From Planctomycetia bacterium (GTDB lineage: Bacteria > Planctomycetota > Planctomycetia > Gemmatales > HRBIN36): a DNA stretch of 64,000 bases. Numbering within the stretch: the stretch's first letter is position 1; each line of letters begins with the position of its first letter. The DNA lies in contig JAEUIE010000003.1 in the NCBI GenBank assembly GCA_016795155.1, positions 182,546 through 246,545 of the forward strand, written 5' to 3'. This document shows, piece by piece, positions 36,101-43,952 of this stretch. A program made the position numbers and the translations under genes. The notes beneath the pieces were generated by a model that had not been told where the DNA came from, searched no databases, and worked only from the letters and a program-made list of their open reading frames with translations.

Positions 36101-37768
36101 ATGGGAGGCGGTGGGCTTGGTGGTATGGGCGGCGGCGGTATGGGTGGAATGGGCGGTGGCGGTATGGGTGGCATGGGTGGTGCTCCTCTTAAGGGCAACC
36201 CCGATAAAGATCAGATGTTCTACTATGATCAATCGCTTGCCATGGTCTTCCGTGCACCTTCCAAGCGCACGACCAGACTCCCTTCGCCATACAAACGCAT
36301 TGAAAAAGAAGGTGGTCCTGCAGGCCCTGGTGCTGGCGGTGGCCCTCCAGGTGGCGGTTTGGGTATGCGTGAACGCAACGGTGGAAACCTTGGCGACGCG
36401 CTGGCCAACAAGGATAACAAGAATCAATCAACAATGGTTGCTTCGAAACCATCATCACCAGATGTCAATCCAGGCAGCTTCTGGGATAATACCATTCAGA
36501 AGAGTGGCACTGAAAATAGTCTGACGATAGCTGCTGTCGATTTCCTGGTTCAGAATGGCAAAGCGGAACATGCTGCTGCATTACTCAAGGCAGCACTGAA
36601 GCACTCAGTGGCACCTCGCCCCTGGATGTACGATGCTCTCGCATTAACTCTGGAAATGTCGAATGGCAATCCAGAAGAAATCGAGCAGGCCCTTTTGTCC
36701 GGTGCTGATCTGAAGCCAGGCAAGGTTGATGGCCTGCTTCAGGCTGCCAAAGCCATGGCTAAGCACAGTAAGTGGCAGAAAGCAGTTGAGTATTGCCGCA
36801 AGAGTGCAGATCTGAATCCTCAGAACCCACAACCATATCTGGAAGCATTGAGCTATGCTCAATCCGCCAAGGATGTGGCTGGCATGACTTGGGCTGCTGG
36901 CGCTCTCCTGTCACAGGATTGGCCAACGGACGCAGTCGATCTGCATGGCAAGGCTCGCCAGGCTGCAGAAAAGCTGGCTACTGCACTGTCTCAGGACGGT
37001 CGCAGCACGGAAGCCAGCAAAATGCTACAGTCGTTTGAAACCAAGGCTCAGCGTGATCTGGTTGTGAAACTCACTTATCAGGGCGAAGCAGAACTGGAAC
37101 TGGAAGCAACCGATCCAACCGGTTCAACCTGCTCCACAGTGTCCAGCCAGTCCATTGGTGGTGGCACACTGGCTATCGATAAGGCCAGCGGTGCTCGTGC
37201 CAAGAAGTACAGCGTTGCAGAAGCCTTCGCTGGCAAGTACGCCTTCACCGTTCGCCGCGTCTGGGGACGTACTGTTGGTGGCAAGGCAACTCTGGAAATC
37301 ATCCAGAACCAGGGCACAGCTGACGAGCGTGTTGAACGCACGACGCTGACACTCGACGATGAAACCACTTTGAGCTTCGATCTCAAGCAGGGTCGCCGTC
37401 ATAACCCAGCCCATCTGGCATCACCAGATACCTTCCGTCAACTGGCTCAGGAGAGACGCTTGAACCAGGCTGCAGCCAACAACACCCAACTGGATACACT
37501 GGCATCGCCAGTCATCCTCGGTGGTGAAGGCAAGGTGCAAGCAGTTCAAGGTGTCAAGGCGCTGACTGCCAAGGCAACCGAAATGGAAAAGTTGGCTCTG
37601 CTTGGGCAAACCGAAGTCGATCTGCCTGCACAGGGCGGCGTGGGCCTGGCTACCAGCATCCGCTCCACGGCTGATGGCAAGAACGTCAGCTTGAAAGTGC
37701 AGCCGGTCTTCGTCAAGCAGCAGGTTGAATCAGCCAAGCTGCCTGTCATCCCCGGCAGCGGTTCATAA
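33131..37768 (+). CDS. Giant VWA/coiled-coil/Gly-Met-rich secreted protein
   Basis: The 1545-residue product has an N-terminal signal-like region (MISVRRQLFLGAVLAATTAT). A von Willebrand A domain (about 89-270) has a MIDAS-like DSTAS at 97-101. A TPR/coiled-coil, Glu/Ala-rich stretch covers about 380-640. A secretin-type STN-like segment (about 710-820) has FDITLVINTNAF and ATYIIRGDYIEIT. Two Gly-Met tracts cover about 826-933 and 971-1018. A C-terminal TPR-like region (ADFLVQNGKAEHA-type helices) and a beta domain close the protein. The role is unknown; a cell-surface or envelope scaffold is inferred. The ATG at 33131 is chosen because it starts the signal peptide. A terminator follows 24 nt after the stop. 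Confidence 0.85.
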   Translation: MISVRRQLFLGAVLAATTATASTALLGDQGGRPASTLAAFPQNLSKLSERFVQAKFLESGVHTYQTASGEKYFALKLQPELAAHTAPVKTDVLFLVDSTASQAGIPWHTAKALTKQLSEKFGSEDRVAIASVAAKVSQHTGWVSAKDAKVEGALKALNDVTPMGVADLKTAIQTAQNLFDGSHDRRKLVVYIGDGVSALNPLQASDRANLSSNLLGKEIQFFVIPVGFKPDVLDMSGIASATGGAVLRLANQEKPEATTSRFFKSMTAPVMRNVEVQLPAEVTLALPGKLPPLRADQPTLVVGEYQNKLNQFAVTCKGQVNGQAVSVTQNEKVLTSTADCFFLPSMVRQWKLDQNAPALVRADLALVFASSQSAFAKEDLLTQAAFAVKGNQLDLASQLYSEAAKLDPQDADAQAGIRLVSTLQKNPANNAKLFAKQQGSGNKQEDDLLKRTQQAADVEAQRVKLSVEETLKQARKDLASNPVDALNRLRLLEQEVRTDANISEDLKKQIRSQLEGEIRLAQVKSERFEAEAAEKEALLAAAKAREAIARIREATEERLRTSMAQFDALMAKARYEEAVIKADEARRYAASLSHPRYTEVAVAAREQSDSAYQQSQWDRIIAIKRDNFLATMLTIDESSIPTPDEPPLYYPQPDSFFFRGRRQRTWLELSDYRISRWTDPYYGMPVAKEASRLQETLYKPTNRFEKYFDQEFPLTEYIDFIKTAFDITLVINTNAFRDLEPNIKQSDIRDIKVTIPRMKGVSLATILTYLLADLKKGDLALTATYIIRGDYIEITTQERALSERIVRVTDVGALVMPPVTMTIAFGGGGMGGGGMGGGMGGGGMGGMGGGMGGMGGMGGMGGMGGMGGMGGMGGMGGMGGGMGGMGGFGGGGMGGMGGGMGGMGGGMGGMGGMGGGMGGGMGGGMGGMMGGGAFVNFASQGTRFIQSFMLQNLIRVVITDADWDDETAQAGGGLGGGGGLGGMGGGGLGGMGGGGLGGMGGGGMGGMGGGGMGGMGGAPLKGNPDKDQMFYYDQSLAMVFRAPSKRTTRLPSPYKRIEKEGGPAGPGAGGGPPGGGLGMRERNGGNLGDALANKDNKNQSTMVASKPSSPDVNPGSFWDNTIQKSGTENSLTIAAVDFLVQNGKAEHAAALLKAALKHSVAPRPWMYDALALTLEMSNGNPEEIEQALLSGADLKPGKVDGLLQAAKAMAKHSKWQKAVEYCRKSADLNPQNPQPYLEALSYAQSAKDVAGMTWAAGALLSQDWPTDAVDLHGKARQAAEKLATALSQDGRSTEASKMLQSFETKAQRDLVVKLTYQGEAELELEATDPTGSTCSTVSSQSIGGGTLAIDKASGARAKKYSVAEAFAGKYAFTVRRVWGRTVGGKATLEIIQNQGTADERVERTTLTLDDETTLSFDLKQGRRHNPAHLASPDTFRQLAQERRLNQAAANNTQLDTLASPVILGGEGKVQAVQGVKALTAKATEMEKLALLGQTEVDLPAQGGVGLATSIRSTADGKNVSLKVQPVFVKQQVESAKLPVIPGSGS
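35605..35930 (+). repeat. In-frame Gly-Met tandem repeat with 36-bp duplication
   Basis: The DNA is a minisatellite built of ATGGGTGG and ATGGGCGG-like units encoding GGMGGM. Two identical 36-bp units lie at 35681-35716 and 35717-35752, a recent slippage product. A second, Gly-Leu-Met-rich tract is at 36041-36186. All length changes seen keep the reading frame. Confidence 0.85.
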
Positions 37769-37791
37769 GTAACCAATAATTCAATAAAACC

Positions 37792-37826
37792 ATGCCTTAT
37801 CATCTCAGATGATAGGGCATTTTTTG
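37792..37826 (+). terminator. Intrinsic terminator after the VWA gene
   Basis: ATGCCTTATCATC (37792-37804) pairs with GATGATAGGGCAT (37808-37820), with one G-U pair and a TCA loop, followed by six T. A 13-bp stem close to the stop of the VWA gene. Confidence 0.85.
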
Positions 37827-37885
37827 TATTGATGACCGTGCGAGGTTGTTTAGGATAGAGGTATGCTGTCCCCTCGGAAAAAGTC

Positions 37886-38218
37886 ATGACGACATCAGAT
37901 GCCAACCGGCGCAGTTCTATTCGCAAGCGGCCTCGCGGCTGGCTCTTGGCTGAATGCCGCAAGCGTGGCACCATGGGGCCGAACATTGCTGAAGTTGTCT
38001 GGGATGTATCACAGACCGGTCTCTGCATGGTAACCAATGCCGAATTGAAAGTCGGGCAGGATCTCGAAGTGCAGATCACCAGTACCAGTCTCACGCAAAA
38101 ACTCAAGACCAACGGTACAGTGGTCTGGGTTGATCAGCTCGACAGCACCAAGTATTCGATTGGTGTTCGTTTTGAACAGATGTTGCCCTACCAACAGATC
38201 TGCCAGTTGACGATTTAA
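37886..38218 (+). CDS. PilZ-domain protein
   Basis: The 110-residue protein is one PilZ domain. The cyclic-di-GMP contact motif RxxxR occurs in RRSSIRKRPRG near residues 8-18, and DVSQTGLCM supplies the second (D/N)xSxxG motif. It ends with SIGVRFEQM. Single-domain PilZ proteins typically transmit cyclic-di-GMP signals to motility, polysaccharide or transcription partners. It is the first gene of a tight group with Dabb and YjbQ genes (gaps of 25 and 3 nt). Confidence 0.85.
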   Translation: MTTSDANRRSSIRKRPRGWLLAECRKRGTMGPNIAEVVWDVSQTGLCMVTNAELKVGQDLEVQITSTSLTQKLKTNGTVVWVDQLDSTKYSIGVRFEQMLPYQQICQLTI

Positions 38219-38243
38219 CAATATCCCAGCACAGGAATTCATC

Positions 38244-38549
38244 ATGATCGGCCACATGGTCTATTTCACTTTGAAAGAACGTACTCTATCAGCCAGGCAG
38301 AAACTGGTATCGGCATGCCAGAAATACCTGAAGGGTCATGAAGGCACGGTTTATTTTGCAGCGGGAACCGTGGCAGAAGAATTCAGCCGCGAGGTCAATG
38401 ATCGTGAATGGGATGTGGCACTGCACCTGGTGTTCAGGGATAAGGCAGCTCATGATGTGTACCAGGATCATCCCAGGCACGCTCTGTTCATCAATGAAAA
38501 CAAGGATACCTGGCTGAAAGTGCGCGTGTTCGATTCCTTCATCGAGTAG
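38244..38549 (+). CDS. Dabb-type stress-responsive A/B barrel protein
   Basis: The 101-residue protein has the Dabb pattern: MIGHMVYFTLKERT, then a helix, EGTVYFAAGTVAEEF, WDVALHLVFRDKAAHDVYQ and a closing HPRHALFINEN segment. Dabb domains dimerise; most are of unknown role, with some being plant polyketide cyclases or stress proteins. It lies between the PilZ and YjbQ genes and is probably co-transcribed. Confidence 0.85.
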   Translation: MIGHMVYFTLKERTLSARQKLVSACQKYLKGHEGTVYFAAGTVAEEFSREVNDREWDVALHLVFRDKAAHDVYQDHPRHALFINENKDTWLKVRVFDSFIE

Positions 38550-38552
38550 ATC

Positions 38553-38975
38553 ATGAAATCACATACGCAATATCTGACGCTGAACCTGCCCACGAAAATG
38601 GGCTTCATCAATATCACACCGGATATACAGCAAGCAATCGATGCCAGTGGTGTGCGTGAAGGGCTGGTGCTGGTGAATTCCATGCACATCACCAGCAGCG
38701 TGTTCATCAATGATGATGAACGCGGACTGCACCACGACTTTGGCAAGTGGCTTGAGAAACTGGCGCCGTTCAATCCTGATCCGAATCATTACCACCACAA
38801 TCGCACCGGCGAAGACAATGCTGATGCCCACATGAAGCGCCAGATCATGGGCCGGGAAGTAGTGGTGGCGATCACGAAAGGCAAACTTGATTTCGGCCCA
38901 TGGGAGCAGATATTTTACGGCGAGTTCGATGGGCATCGGGCTAAGCGTGTTCTGATAAAAATTATCGGTGACTAA
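38553..38975 (+). CDS. YjbQ family (UPF0047) protein
   Basis: The 140-residue protein has the UPF0047 layout: [20 protein letters not shown], the conserved [19 protein letters not shown], then [20 protein letters not shown], and the late [15 protein letters not shown]. The family has secondary thiamine-phosphate synthase activity in E. coli YjbQ, but its physiological role is unclear. It starts 3 nt after the Dabb gene. The possible operon with a PilZ protein is unusual for this family. Confidence 0.88.
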   Translation: MKSHTQYLTLNLPTKMGFINITPDIQQAIDASGVREGLVLVNSMHITSSVFINDDERGLHHDFGKWLEKLAPFNPDPNHYHHNRTGEDNADAHMKRQIMGREVVVAITKGKLDFGPWEQIFYGEFDGHRAKRVLIKIIGD

Positions 38976-39336
38976 AACCGGCAGCGATACTGCTTCCCCT
39001 CCAGAAGATTCTCTTTGCATCTGTGTGGTGAAGCGGTATCATGCCGGTAGTGACTCGTTTAACCATGTGCTTGAAACTATTCTGCACATGCTATCCATAG
39101 CCGCCAGAACCTGACGTATCGATTGACGGGGCGCGAGCCCCATTGACACACACAAATAGGCAGAACATTACAGGAAAACATGCCCGTCCTGCTCGTGAAT
39201 ATCATTTGTACTACCATTTCCCGGCAAACCGATCGGATGCCGGGGCAGTACCGTAGCAGGCTGTCCGAAACCGTGTCTCACCGCGAAACGTCTGGTCCGT
39301 CGGCTTCATTTATTGCCGTAAAGGACTTGACTGAAC
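38976..39336. other. 361-nt structured region upstream of RNase Y
   Basis: It contains GGGGC-GCGA-GCCCC (39128-39141), a stem with a GNRA-type loop, and a nested hairpin at 39220-39244 (CCCGGCA, inner CCGATCGG, TGCCGGG). No coding signal is convincing. It is a plausible long 5' leader of the RNase Y gene, which is autoregulated in some bacteria. Confidence 0.4.
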
Positions 39337-40914
39337 ATGTACGAACTAGCCATAGCTGGCGTTGCCCTCCTGCTCGGCCTGGCCGGCGGGTTTGGCATCC
39401 GACAGTGGGCCGATCGTTTACGCAAGGCAGGCTTCCAGAAGGATGTCGATGCCATGCTCGAACAGGCTCGACGCGATGCTGAAGTGATTATTGCCCAGGG
39501 GAAAACCAACGCCAAGGAAATTGAACAACAGGCCAAGGATGGATTATTTCAGAAACGGGAAGAATTCAACAAGGAACTGCAGGGAATTCGCAATGAACTG
39601 AAAGACCAGGAACGCCGCATTGAAAAACGGGAAGAATCTCTTGATCAGCAGCAGCAGGCCCTGCTCAAGAAAGAGAAGATAGTTGACAAGATCAAGAAGG
39701 AAGCGACAGAGCGCCGGGAGCAACTGGATCGTAAACTAACCGATCTGCAGAAAGCGGAGAAAGAACAAACCGACAAGCTGCTCGAAATCAGCGGCATGTC
39801 GCGAGAAGAGGCAGGCTCTCAAGTATTAGCCCGTGTGGAACAGGAACTTGCCCAGGAAATCGGCAAACGCATCCAGAAGCACGAAGAACAGCTCAAATCG
39901 AAAGTGGAAACGCGGGCACGCGAGATCATTGCCACTTCCGTGCAGCGTTATGCTGCTGCCCACACTGCTGATACGACCGTCAGTACCGTGGATATCCCCA
40001 GCGATGAAATGAAAGGCCGTATCATCGGTCGTGAAGGTCGCAATATCCGTACCTTCGAGAAAGCTACCGGAGTTGATGTCATTGTCGATGATACGCCGGG
40101 TGTCGTGGTGGTATCTGCGTTTGATAATGTCCGTCGCGAAACTGCCAAGCTGGCGATGCAAAAGCTGATTGCTGATGGACGCATCCACCCCACACGCATC
40201 GAAGAGATCGTCAACGAAACCAAGATGGAGATGGAAAAGTCCATCATGGAAGTAGGTTATCGTGCTGTGCAGGATGCCAATGTCGGCCCTGTGCACGATA
40301 AGCTGGTGGAACTACTGGGCAGATTAAAATTCCGCACCAGTTACAGCCAGAATGTTTTGTTGCACAGCATGGAAGTAACCCATATTGCGGGGTTAATAGC
40401 AGAAGAACTGGGTTACGATGGCAAACTGGCCCGGCGCTGCGGTCTGCTTCATGACATCGGCAAGGCTGCAGACCATGAAATGGAAGGCGGGCATCCCCAG
40501 ATTGGTGCCGAACTTGCCAAGCGGTATGGCGAAACCAATCCGCATGTGCTGCATGCCATTGTTGGGCACCACGACGATATCACCATCGATCATGTGTATA
40601 CCGTTATCGTGGCTGCTGCTGATGCCATCAGTGCTTCGCGTCCCGGCGCTCGACGCGATACGCTGGAAAAGTATGTCAAGCGACTGGAAGAACTCGAATC
40701 GATTGCCACCAGTTTCCATGGCATCGATCAAGCCTTTGCCATTCAGGCCGGTCGCGAAGTGCGGGTGATTGCCAATTCTGAAAAGATCAGCGATCAGGAA
40801 GCACAGAAAGCGTGTCGCGATATCGCCAAGGCTATTGAAGAAAAGATGAACTATCCGGGTGAAATCAAGGTTTCCGTTATTCGTGAAACTCGCTTCGTGG
40901 ATTATGCACGATAG
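39337..40914 (+). CDS. rny: Ribonuclease Y
   Basis: The 525-residue product has the RNase Y order. An N-terminal membrane segment ([17 protein letters not shown]) is followed by a long coiled coil (about 25-190), a KH domain (about 215-275, with [19 protein letters not shown]) and an HD domain (about 335-430), whose metal-binding motif is GLLHDIGKA. RNase Y is a membrane-bound endoribonuclease that starts mRNA decay. The start ATG gives the expected N-terminus. Two clpP genes follow on the same strand after a terminator-like hairpin. Confidence 0.96.
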   Translation: MYELAIAGVALLLGLAGGFGIRQWADRLRKAGFQKDVDAMLEQARRDAEVIIAQGKTNAKEIEQQAKDGLFQKREEFNKELQGIRNELKDQERRIEKREESLDQQQQALLKKEKIVDKIKKEATERREQLDRKLTDLQKAEKEQTDKLLEISGMSREEAGSQVLARVEQELAQEIGKRIQKHEEQLKSKVETRAREIIATSVQRYAAAHTADTTVSTVDIPSDEMKGRIIGREGRNIRTFEKATGVDVIVDDTPGVVVVSAFDNVRRETAKLAMQKLIADGRIHPTRIEEIVNETKMEMEKSIMEVGYRAVQDANVGPVHDKLVELLGRLKFRTSYSQNVLLHSMEVTHIAGLIAEELGYDGKLARRCGLLHDIGKAADHEMEGGHPQIGAELAKRYGETNPHVLHAIVGHHDDITIDHVYTVIVAAADAISASRPGARRDTLEKYVKRLEELESIATSFHGIDQAFAIQAGREVRVIANSEKISDQEAQKACRDIAKAIEEKMNYPGEIKVSVIRETRFVDYAR

Positions 40915-40931
40915 TACAGTCAATCAATACT

Positions 40932-40960
40932 TGGTACCCGCAGTACGGGTGCCAGGTTTT
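40932..40960 (+). terminator. Terminator-like hairpin after rny
   Basis: TGGTACCCG (40932-40940) pairs with CGGGTGCCA (40946-40954) around CAGTA, with one U-G pair. TTTTCTCTGTTGTTTTTT follows, an interrupted T-rich tract. Confidence 0.65.
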
Positions 40961-41112
40961 CTCTGTTGTTTTTTCGACCAAATCCAACGGACATCAGGTC
41001 TGGTCATCATTACCAGAAAGCACGCTGTGCTGACGTGCTGACTGGCATTTGCAATCTGGTGGTCTGCCGTATAATGCGGGTGTAACAGATTCTTTCGTAA
41101 TTGGGCACGAAG

Positions 41113-41763
41113 ATGGTACCAATCATTGGTGATGAGTTTATTCCTTCGCAGATTCAGCTGCCTCCCAGCATTCAACGGTATCGCGATTATGCCAGGCAGC
41201 GACAGATGTCGCTTGGCGATCTGCTGCTGGAAAACAGGATCATTTTCCTCGCTGGCGTCATCAATGACATTTCCGCCATTGAAATCGTCATGAAAATGCT
41301 CTACCTGCAGTACGAAAATCGCACGCAGGAAATTCATTTCTACATCAGCAGCCCTGGTGGTATGGTAACCAGCACTTTCGCGATTTACGATACGATGCAA
41401 TTCCTCGAATGCCCGGTAGCAACATATTGCATCGGCATGGCTGCCAGTGGTGGAGCTATCCTCCTGGCTGGTGGCAGCAAGGGGAAACGTTATTGCCTGC
41501 CCCATTCCAAGGTCATGGTGCATCAGCCTCATGGCGGCATTGGTGGCCAGGTGTCCGACATTGAAATCCAGGCTCGTGAAATCGAGGCTGACCGTCACAA
41601 GCTGAACGTGTTGCTGAGCAAGCACACGGGCCAGCCCATTGAAATCATTGCCCGAGAGACGGAACGAGATCGTTACTTTGGCGCCCAGGAAGCCAAGGAA
41701 TTTGGCCTGGTGGATGACATTCTGACCAAACCACCGGTCGAACTGCCTAAGACCGCATCATAA
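41113..41763 (+). CDS. clpP: ATP-dependent Clp protease proteolytic subunit, paralogue 1
   Basis: The 216-residue product is a ClpP with all three catalytic residues: Ser112 in GMAASGGA, His137 in KVMVHQPHGG, and Asp186 in ERDRYFG. The N-terminal 35 residues are longer than usual. The substitution GMAASGG in place of GQAASMG is typical of a second ClpP paralogue. ClpP forms a tetradecameric barrel with ClpX or ClpA-type ATPases. The ATG at 41113 is preferred to TTG 41101. A second clpP follows after 37 nt, suggesting they may form a mixed complex. Neither clpX nor tig is adjacent. Confidence 0.93.
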   Translation: MVPIIGDEFIPSQIQLPPSIQRYRDYARQRQMSLGDLLLENRIIFLAGVINDISAIEIVMKMLYLQYENRTQEIHFYISSPGGMVTSTFAIYDTMQFLECPVATYCIGMAASGGAILLAGGSKGKRYCLPHSKVMVHQPHGGIGGQVSDIEIQAREIEADRHKLNVLLSKHTGQPIEIIARETERDRYFGAQEAKEFGLVDDILTKPPVELPKTAS

Positions 41764-41800
41764 CCAGGCTTAACCATATATCAGGACAGGATACCTTGAC

Positions 41801-42421
41801 ATGCCGCTAGTACCCATAGTTGTTGAGAAAAGTGGACGCGAAGAACGGGCGATGGATATTTACTCCCGCCTGCTCAAGGATCGTATTATCTTTCTGCAGG
41901 GCCAGGTGGATGATCACATGGCTAATATCATTGTGGCCCAGATGCTGTTCCTGCAATTTGATGATCCCAAGAATGACATTCATATCTACATCAACAGCCC
42001 CGGCGGATCGGTTACCGCTGGACTGGCGATTTACGATACGATGCAGTTTGTCAGTTGCCCGGTAGCAACGTACTGCATGGGCCAGGCAGCAAGTATGGGG
42101 GCTGTGCTATTGGCTGCGGGAAACAAAGGCAAACGGTTCTGTCTTCCCAATGCCCGGGTGATGATTCATCAGCCAATGGCAGGCAGCGAGGGCACCGCCA
42201 CAGAACTGTTGCTGCACACTAAGGAATTCCTGCGTCTCAAAAAGAGATTGAACGAAATTCTTTTCAAGCACACTGGTCATCCTCTGGATCAGATCGAAAG
42301 AGATACTGATCGTGACAAGTTCATGTCAGCACAGGAGGCCATGGAATATGGCTTGGTGGACAAAGTTCTAGAACGCATTCCCATGCCCGTGATGAAAGCT
42401 GCTTCGGAATCAAAGGATTAA
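41801..42421 (+). CDS. clpP: ATP-dependent Clp protease proteolytic subunit, paralogue 2
   Basis: The 206-residue product is a canonical Clp[12 protein letters not shown] with Ser98, VMIHQP with His123 and DRDKFMSA with Asp172, positions equal to the standard mature-enzyme numbering. The N-terminus [20 protein letters not shown], then [10 protein letters not shown], is typical. Clp protease degrades misfolded or tagged proteins in the cytosol. GGACAGG precedes the ATG. It shares an apparent transcript with the paralogue upstream; the transcript ends at the terminator at 42514. Confidence 0.96.
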   Translation: MPLVPIVVEKSGREERAMDIYSRLLKDRIIFLQGQVDDHMANIIVAQMLFLQFDDPKNDIHIYINSPGGSVTAGLAIYDTMQFVSCPVATYCMGQAASMGAVLLAAGNKGKRFCLPNARVMIHQPMAGSEGTATELLLHTKEFLRLKKRLNEILFKHTGHPLDQIERDTDRDKFMSAQEAMEYGLVDKVLERIPMPVMKAASESKD

Positions 42422-42513
42422 CCAATTAGAGAATTGGAGATAGTTGTAATCTAGGTAAACTGAGCAAACTGAGTTTCTTGCCTGTTTTGACAATTGCAAC
42501 ATTATCGAATCTG

Positions 42514-42546
42514 AAACAAGGCTTCCCCGAAGCCTTGTTTTATTTT
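42514..42546 (+). terminator. Intrinsic terminator after the clpP pair
   Basis: AAACAAGGCTTC (42514-42525) and GAAGCCTTGTTT (42529-42540) form a perfect 12-bp stem around CCC, running into TATTTT. Confidence 0.88.
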
Positions 42547-42595
42547 ATGCCGATAAGAATACTGTGCGTCTTTCGGGGGAGAAGACCAGATCGTC

Positions 42596-43945
42596 ATGCG
42601 CCTGTCGTCTGGATTCTTACAGTGGTGTTGCGCCGTTCAACCTTCTCTGCAACGGGGAATGGTGCTGCTTGTTTGTTGCATGGCAACAATGGTTCAGACG
42701 GGTTGCAAGTCTTTAACAGAGAAGCGAGAGCAGCAGGATATTCTGGAAGCTGAACTTCGACAACAGGAACGGCATATTCAGGAACTCAAGGCAGAGGTAG
42801 ATCGCAAGGAATTCATGATCCAGGGAATGGATCAGGAAATTGAACGGATGCAGCACGCCGCTGCTGGCAGGCAGAGGGCTGGTGAACCGCCGGTTCCTGG
42901 TGTGGTGAAAGAAATTGTTCTTGGACGGTTGACTGGTGGGTTTCGCTCAAATCCCCGCATTCCTTTTGACGATGCGCTGCAATTCCTGATTGAACCACGC
43001 GATTTGGATGGTCATTCGATCAAGGCACCTGGATCAGTCCATATCGAAATATTTGAAATAACATCAGCAGGTTTGAAAGTACCACTCTCTGCGTTTGATA
43101 TCTCTCCGAAGGAACTCAGGCGATCCTGGGATCAGCCTATGTTGGGTTCTCCCTCCTACCGAATTCTGATTCCATTCAAGGCCATGCCCACGCAGGAGAA
43201 GATGCGTGTCGTCGTTCGCTTTACCACACTCGATGGCAAGCTGTACGAAGCGGAACGTGATTTCACGATTCGATTGCCTGGCCCGGGCCAAGCTCCCATG
43301 ATGCCTAGGGGAGCAGCAGTCCCCGGGGGGTATACCGTTGTTACTCCCGGCCACATGATTAATGGCACCCTGGTTGGTCCGCTGAATAATCTGGTTCCTG
43401 CTGCTTCGCCGCTTCCTGCTCCTGCCAACCTGAGCTCTGCACCAGCAGAAGCGGGCCGCATACCTGCACAAATTGAAAACAAATCGGTTAACACACCGCC
43501 TCCTGTGCCACCGGAGTCTAAACCTACAGCCCCTGAGTTGCCTTTGCCCAATCAGCCCGATAAGGACAGCGGCAGCTCTTCAGTTATTCCTATCATTCCG
43601 CTGAAGCCACGAGAAGAACCATCAAGCTTACCTGGCACACCTATTACACCCAATAAGATCAATCAGGATGGTCCACCGCCTCTCCCGGCACCACCAACGC
43701 CACCTGAATTTGAAAAGAATATCCAGCAGACAGGGTATGAAACCTTGCCTTCGCCCAGTGAGCAGCCTCGAACTCCCCGTCCGCTCTTCCCGAGCAACAT
43801 ATCGTCAGAAAATCAGGCTGGACAGTTGGTTCCAGTTACAGCCTCACCACCTGCAGTATGGCGACAGCAGCACTCAGCAGTGCAAGTAGTCAATCAAGCG
43901 GAAACACCTGCCATCAAGCTCTCCAAGCCAATCCGCGTTCAATAA
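42596..43945 (+). CDS. Putative lipoprotein with coiled coil and proline-rich tail
   Basis: The 449-residue product has an N-terminal hydrophobic stretch ending at MVQTGC, a likely lipobox (Cys37). A short coiled coil (about 42-80, rich in EAELRQQERHIQELKAEV) is followed by a beta-rich domain (about 100-220, YRILIPFKAMPTQEKMRVVV). A long Pro/Ser-rich low-complexity tail runs from about 240 to the end. No family is recognised. It may be anchored in the envelope with an extended periplasmic tail. GGGGGAGAAG precedes the ATG. If translation starts at 42659 instead, the signal begins MVLLVCCMATMVQTGC. Confidence 0.65.
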   Translation: MRLSSGFLQWCCAVQPSLQRGMVLLVCCMATMVQTGCKSLTEKREQQDILEAELRQQERHIQELKAEVDRKEFMIQGMDQEIERMQHAAAGRQRAGEPPVPGVVKEIVLGRLTGGFRSNPRIPFDDALQFLIEPRDLDGHSIKAPGSVHIEIFEITSAGLKVPLSAFDISPKELRRSWDQPMLGSPSYRILIPFKAMPTQEKMRVVVRFTTLDGKLYEAERDFTIRLPGPGQAPMMPRGAAVPGGYTVVTPGHMINGTLVGPLNNLVPAASPLPAPANLSSAPAEAGRIPAQIENKSVNTPPPVPPESKPTAPELPLPNQPDKDSGSSSVIPIIPLKPREEPSSLPGTPITPNKINQDGPPPLPAPPTPPEFEKNIQQTGYETLPSPSEQPRTPRPLFPSNISSENQAGQLVPVTASPPAVWRQQHSAVQVVNQAETPAIKLSKPIRVQ

Positions 43946-43952
43946 CACGTGA

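Noticed and set aside
35605..36186. Regular repeats that might suggest a CRISPR array
   Set aside because: The units are short, have no unique spacers of constant length, and are translated in frame.
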